Source of the DNA: Rhizophagus irregularis
Taxonomy: Eukaryota; Glomeromycota; Glomeromycetes; Glomerales; Glomeraceae
Length of the DNA stretch: 64,000 bases
Direction of reading: 5' to 3'
NCBI RefSeq assembly: GCF_026210795.1
Contig: NC_089452.1
Coordinates: forward strand, 310,001 to 374,000
Of the stretch, positions 59,024 through 64,000 are shown one piece after another (within the stretch, counting starts at the first letter, position 1; each line of letters starts with the position of its first letter). The notes beneath the pieces were generated by a model. The model was not told the origin of the DNA. It saw only the letters and a list, made by a program, of their open reading frames with translations, and searched no databases. Both the position numbers and the translations under genes were made by a program.

Positions 59024-60000
59024 CATCATGGAGCCAAGCTGGATCTTTGAATCACATACCTAAGGTTGCTTGTCTAAACCTTTTCAAAATTCTACGATTA
59101 GTTTCATCAAAATTTTACTATAGATTTATTATAGTTTCGGCAGAGTTTCGGCAGTTTCAGCATTTATAATAAGTTTCGGCAGTTTCGCCATTCTCCAAAG
59201 TTTCGCCAGTTTTTTAATATAACTTTAATATAGTTTTGGCAGAATTTCACTTTTCGGCAAAACGCCATCTTGCCTAAACCCCTAGGTTTCGGCAAGCAAC
59301 CTTACACATACCCAAAAGATCAGCCAAAATTATGGTATAGTACCGGCCAAAATTAAACGCAGATTTACATTAAATTACTGTGCTACTTGTCACGATATTT
59401 TTTACCACATTTTGGCATCTAGAAAGGCAACCAAATAGGCGCAAAAAAGTAAATACCTCGATATAAAATCTGATACCCAAACAGGCGCAAAAGACCAGCA
59501 CCTTCAATATGGAACTAGAGTTCCAAATGGGTAGAAAAGGTCATCTTCTCAATATAGAACCTGGATTCCAAACAGGCACAGAAGGTCAGCACTCACAATA
59601 TAGAATTTGATGAGTAAGTAGGTTAGGAGTAAAAAGCAAAATGATACCTTTAGATTATAAGGATACTATTAGATTATATGGTAATGTTACCTTTAGATTA
59701 TATGATACCAATTTAAATATAGCAGAAATTACTTAAAAGAATAACTAGAAAGCCATAAAGACACTCAAAAATAGATTATAATGATACCATTAGATTATGT
59801 TATTAGATTATATAGTTACAATTAGATTATATTATTATAGATTATAGGCTACTATTAGATTATAGGTTACCATTAGATTATAAGATACCATCGGATTATA
59901 GGTTACCACCAGATTATAGGTTACTATTAGATCATAGATTACCATATAATCTAGAGTAAGTAGCCGGTACTATATGATATAATTATATCACATAGTACTG
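59024..60000 (-). repeat. Right terminal inverted repeat (~0.73 kb without insert)
   Basis: The reverse complement matches 15272-15945 from CAGTACTATGTGATATAATT to GGCTCCAT. It includes the tandem TATAATCTAATGGTAACC words and the blocks around GGTGCTGGTCTTTTGCGCCT. It is longer than the left copy because of extra short repeat units and the 244-bp hAT MITE with its 8-bp duplication. Confidence 0.8.
59061..59304. mobile_element. hAT-type MITE copy 2, 244 bp
   Basis: TAAGGTTGCTTG at both ends (inverted). Flanked by CACATACC at 59053-59060 and 59305-59312 (8 bp, perfect). The left inverted repeat near 15.91 kb gives the empty site. Nearly identical to 53278-53521. Confidence 0.9.
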
Positions 60001-60270
60001 GCTATTGAGGTATTATCAGTTGAGGTATTATTAGTTTGAGGTACTCTTTGTTTCATGCTTTGAATACATGCTTTCTTTAAATTAATCACACTTCATCACA
60101 CTTTCATAGATTTATAAAAAGACTCATATTTAATTTAAATAATATTAACAAATTTTATTACAACTCATTTATTTGTATCAGCTGGTTCTATAGACCGATT
60201 TGATGATAAGAGGTTAATACATATATTGACACAGTATTCAGATTAAATATCCATGTAAAAACGCACCAGA

Positions 60271-60752
60271 TAATCCCTCAGAAATTCTAATTTTTCATGA
60301 AACAAACTTCAATTTTTTTCATATTATATAAATGAGTAATTTATTTCAGTAAGAGATTAGCAATTTTATTAGGAAATTCTACTTGCCAATATTATATTAC
60401 TGTAGAAGAAGAGTTATTAAATGAGTGAGATGAAATTATGCAAGAAATATATATTGATCTAATTGGTTAGTTGGTTAGTTGATTAGTTATAAGCTTTTAT
60501 AAGCAATTGGTCAAAATATACTATCATTCAAATCATCTTAATGAGACTAATTTAATGAGATAAAGATCATGAAAATATAACCACTGGATCAAAAAATATT
60601 ATAGGAGAACTCAAAACACTTTTATTAAAACTGATTTCTTTTTTTATTTTTAGCTAATTAAATTTTAATAATTAACCAATTCTATTCCATAATTATTTGA
60701 TTTATAATAAAGATTAGATAAAATTCAATTTAATCCCTCAGAAATTCTAATT
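60271..60752. repeat. 22-bp direct repeat flanking 438 bp
   Basis: TAATCCCTCAGAAATTCTAA followed by TT occurs exactly at 60271-60292 and 60731-60752. It could be a long target duplication, a local duplication or a deletion scar. No element ends are obvious inside it. Confidence 0.6.
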
Positions 60753-61218
60753 AAACGTTTACTCCTTTTTAGAGGATGTAACTTTGATAAATGACAGTAG
60801 AAAAGTGGAAAAATATAATATTCCTGATTCTTATAGAGATAAATCTGAATTGGCACGATCAATTCAAGCTGAGAAAAGAGCGAGTAAGTATAATTAATTA
60901 TTTTAATTATTTTTAAAATATATTTAATGTAACAATTTGTATTTTACTAATTATTTTAGCAAAAAAGCGTAAAGGTAAACAAACTTCATCCTTGAGTACA
61001 ATAAAAAACAAAAAAGTAATTCTCATAATAAGAAAAATGACACTATCAAAATTATTGAATCAAACAGAAATCCATGTTTTGATCAACAAAAAAAAGTTAA
61101 TGCTTTAGCGCAAGAAACACTAGCTATTCGAAAGCAGGCAAATGATAAGCTTAAAAGGGAAATTTTACTGCTTGAAAAAACCTATTTACCTATTTATTTC
61201 TTCACTAAAAATCTATAA
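60340..61218 (+). pseudogene. Coiled-coil gene remnant with an intron
   Basis: An early fragment reads TCQYYITVEEELLNE, TGA, DEIMQEIYIDLI (about 60380-60463). A second, EDVTLINDSRKVEKYNIPDS, then SELARSIQAEKRA, ends at GTAAGTATAATT (60890). It resumes after TTTTAG (60959) as TKKRKGKQTSSLSTIKNKKV. After an A-run frameshift comes NALAQETLAIRKQANDKLKR, closing at a TAA near 61217. Basic and helical, family unknown. It lies outside the right inverted repeat, so it belongs to the flank. Confidence 0.4.
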
Positions 61219-62494
61219 TTTATTTTTTAAAAGTTCATTGTTCTTGTTAAAATCCTCATGATGCAATAAGGTATCCACCTAAAAAACTATCACCATCTTT
61301 TATTTCAATTCTTTCATTTTGAATTCCTATTTTATTTTGCTTAACCGCATTTTGGACAAGCAATTTTCGCGTGGTAGTAATAACTTTACCAAAGTGTGAA
61401 ATGCGATTTCGTTATATTCTCTAAATGATCTAAATGCCTTCATAACAATAAGTATCATGAAAATTTATAATTAAGTTAATAAATAGCAAAATATTATCTA
61501 ATAGTAAAAATTATGCATCTTTCTTTTTATCATATTTATCAATGTTCTGCTATTGTTAAAAAAGAATTTTAGTATTAATTAAGATGTTACAATAATATAT
61601 CAAAAAAATCACAATAAACACAATTCAGAAGTAAAATATTCATTGCACCTTAATGACTTCAGGTTTGTGTTTGACTTTTAATATTTCTGATATATAATTT
61701 TGTAAATTATAAGGCATCCGCGTCATTCAACCTTTACAGGAACTGTTCCAATTTAATTGTTTGTTTAATATCCAGGCCGCCTTTTGAAAAATTAAGGGAA
61801 AAGGGAGGCTTAAGTTAAACAAGCTAAATAAATATACATAGAAAAATTTGAAATTTCAGACAAAATTTAAAGGGAATATTTATCACTATATATTTAAATT
61901 TTTTCAAAAATAGAGGGGTATTTATTAATGTGTTCATTAGATTTCAAATTTTTTAAAAAATGAGGGGTGGAAAGTAGGGTGGGGACGTTAAACAAATAAT
62001 CAAGTTAGAACAGCCTAAACAGTGCATGATGGTGGTGATTAGTACTTTGATCTGGATTGATCCATTGATTAGCATCACCAAACTATAATTTTTGCAGATT
62101 TTAAAAAATTATTCTTCTCAAATAAACCATTGCCAACCCGTAGTAAACCTCAGATTGATCCGTTAAAATCCCATTCAGATCGAAGCACTAACGTCTAGCG
62201 GTGATAAATTTTTTAGGTCACGTAGGGTAGAAAATTTGTTGGTAGTGAAGAGATCCATCAAATCACGAGATAATTGGCTAATCAGATTTCAATTTTTTGA
62301 ATTGTCACACTGATAAACGTAAAACATCTAGTCACAAACAAGCAAAAATAATTACAAATTTCTCTGATATATACATGCCAGTGGTTATTTTCTCTAATCT
62401 GTAATCACATGAATCGAGGCAAAATGCGAGAAATAATATGAAGGCTTTTTTGGAAATAAAAATTCTTCATCCATATATTTGTTTTTGCATTCAC
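61219..62494. other. Noncoding stretch
   Basis: No gene or repeat that I can support. AT-rich, with some moderate-complexity sequence at 62030-62290. Confidence 0.45.
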
Positions 62495-62935
62495 TCATTC
62501 TATGCTAATTTGATTCATGTTGTAGATTTGCCCAAGAGAAACAGTATGGATATTCTTGACTTTATTAGAGATAGAAGGATCAGTCATAGCGGACCTGTAT
62601 GTTCTTCTAGCAAATGGTCCAAAATAGTTTGTAAAGGCATTTCTATCTACAATTCCAGGTCTTTTTGGAATTTCAATTTTACAATTTGCAGTTGTAAAGA
62701 GGACGAAAAAATCATTTTCTGATGCAGACTTTTCACATTCTTCTTGGTATTTCTTTTTACTAACTGTTTTTTTTCGCAATTCGAATTGGTGGATTTCATT
62801 CGGACTCTTAGTACCTGGCTGATCTAATGAAAGGAAAGAATCTCCATATGATGAAGTTGGGGCATTAATTATACAATATTTGAATTGCCAAACATCAACA
62901 GTAGAATTATAAAATCAACATTTCATTCCTTTGCA
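62495..62935 (-). pseudogene. Crinkler-like protein C-terminal fragment
   Basis: The reverse-strand frame gives STVDVWQFKYCIINAPTSSY, GDSFLSLDQPGTKSPNEIHQ, KKYQEECEKSASENDFFVLF, then CKIEIPKRPGIVDRN and FTNYFGPFARRTYRSA, before ending at 62495. The pattern of a hydrophobic strand, a short loop, then N-x-Y-F-G-P-F-A-x-R is one I associate with the C-terminal nuclease-type module of fungal Crinkler (CRN)-like proteins, which are expanded in arbuscular mycorrhizal fungi. No P-loop or N-terminal part is present. A TGA just upstream (MKC*FYN) and the short end suggest a fragment. Assignment is by recollection and needs a profile search. Confidence 0.4.
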
Positions 62936-64000
62936 GTGAGAGTTTTAGACCTTATGTCTGTAAAAAAAAATACTTGGAATATGATGCCCAATAAAAAGTT
63001 TATGTTGGGTTTTTGTAAAAAAAACGTAAGATAAGTTAATATAACAAATTTAGTACAATTATGAGCATCCATTTGTACAATATCTGTAATGTTTTCGTAT
63101 GGTATTTGAAATAAATTTGTTATAAACATGCATTATTTTTATATAGTATTTGAAAGTAATTTATTATAAATTTGCAAACTTTATATTTGCGTTTTTGGTT
63201 TATTCTTCTAAATTTAAAATATAATAATCTATTAAACTCGCTTTTATTGGCTTGTGCTTTTGACCAGAGGTGTGATGCTGATGTCTGAAATTATGTTTTC
63301 AATGTTATTCAAAATTCTAATATTGTAGTAGGCTATGTACTTATTATACCAGTAATTTTACAGCTGACATATTTGAAGATTTTGTGATAAACTATCAAGA
63401 ATAATATACACATGTTAGAATCCATAAGAGAGGTGCTGGTAGGAGGGTTATCTGTTTAGAAGAAGCTGTATCAACCAAAGAGTTAGGGTTGGTTTCGAAA
63501 GTGATAAAAGTGTTAGTAATCATATTAAGGAGGATGAGGAGCTGTAGAGTTATCGTCAGCATCATAGAGTCATTAGTGCAGGCTCTACATTAAACTTGAA
63601 AAGGATATGGAAAATTCTAGCAAATTAGAACTTTATGAACTAATAAAATTAAAACAAATTAAAGCAATTTGTACGCTTACAGGTATGAAAGGCTTATGGC
63701 CAATTAAGGGAGTTTGGTTAACTTTAAAAGGTACGAGTTGCTAAAATTGGCTCTTATCCCGCTTAAGTCTCTTAAGGAAATGGTTACTTCTAAGGTTATA
63801 GGTATGGAGTTCCAATCCAAAACCACATTCTGAAAAAAAAAATTACTTTGGAAAAGATGCTTTGATATGAATATAGAGATAAATGTGATTAATCAAAAGT
63901 GATTATGAAGATTTTGACATTGAAGCTGATGATTAATATGAAGTTAGAAATTTTAATAAAATTCATATTAAACCGTGTCTTAAAACATAAGCAATAAAAG
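62936..64000. other. Stretch without a clear gene
   Basis: Short coding-like scraps occur near 63605-63745 (MENSSKLELYELIKLKQIKA; GMKGLWPIKGVWLTLKG), but no model could be built. They may be remnants of another dispersed gene or retroelement. Confidence 0.35.

Larger units (their letters stand above)
15272..60000. mobile_element. Candidate giant mobile element or island bounded by ~0.7-kb inverted repeats
   Basis: The left end (from 15272) and the right end (to 60000) begin identically when read inwards: CAGTAC, then C or T, then ATGTGATATAATT. They stay alignable for about 0.7 kb. Both outer flanks continue into the same 15-bp minisatellite in the same orientation, as expected if one large element had inserted into that array. 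A candidate TTGAGGTA word sits next to both ends, but I could not fix an exact target duplication. The interior contains replication-protein, tyrosine-recombinase, coiled-coil and retropepsin-like genes, followed by a mix of cargo-like genes and later nested transposons. The alternative is two independent copies of a 0.7-kb element in opposite orientation with fortuitous flanks. Seen: the inverted repeats and flanks. Inferred: unit mobility. Confidence 0.5.

Overview
This window looks like nuclear DNA of an early-diverging fungus, most probably an arbuscular mycorrhizal fungus of the Rhizophagus type. The grounds are extreme A+T richness, small GT...AG introns (68, 102, 68 and 127 nt in the best gene models), TATA boxes, CACTA/Plavaka, hAT and Tc1/mariner-type DNA transposons, LTR-like elements, and several protein families I associate with that genus. 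The genus call rests on recognition, not on a search. No rRNA, tRNA, CRISPR or bacterial operon structure was seen.

Layout. 1-15.2 kb is gene-poor AT-rich sequence with one convincing host gene (4887-5351), simple repeats and one hAT-type miniature element (MITE). From 15.27 to 60.00 kb the sequence is bounded by ~0.7 kb inverted repeats, and the same 15-bp minisatellite lies outside both ends in the same orientation. This suggests one giant mobile element of about 44.7 kb, or a composite island. Its left part (17.2-26.4 kb) carries decayed genes for a primase-helicase replication protein, a tyrosine recombinase, a coiled-coil protein and a retropepsin-like protein. Its middle holds a complete 8.66-kb CACTA element (26471-35128, 3-bp target duplication TAC) with a Plavaka/Tnp2 transposase pseudogene and a divergent accessory gene. 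It also holds an F-box pseudogene, two LTR-like copies and a hAT element with a retroposon inside it. Its right part (41.5-50.5 kb) carries three genes with open frames: a small secreted cysteine-rich protein (3 exons), a RING-H2 protein and a Myb/SANT-like protein (3 exons). Around them are decayed gag/protease and unknown genes. A second, truncated CACTA element (50515-55427) follows, then three tandem arrays of hairpins (55.87-57.93 kb). From 60 to 64 kb there are gene remnants, one resembling the C-terminus of a Crinkler-type protein.

At least eleven insertions have exact target-site duplications, many nested, so the order of events can be read. The old genes are broken mainly by TGA/TAG/TAA at expected Trp, Arg or Gln codons, with long stretches free of frameshifts. 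That fits cytosine-deamination (RIP-like or methylation-linked) decay, against which the intact secreted-protein and Myb genes stand out.
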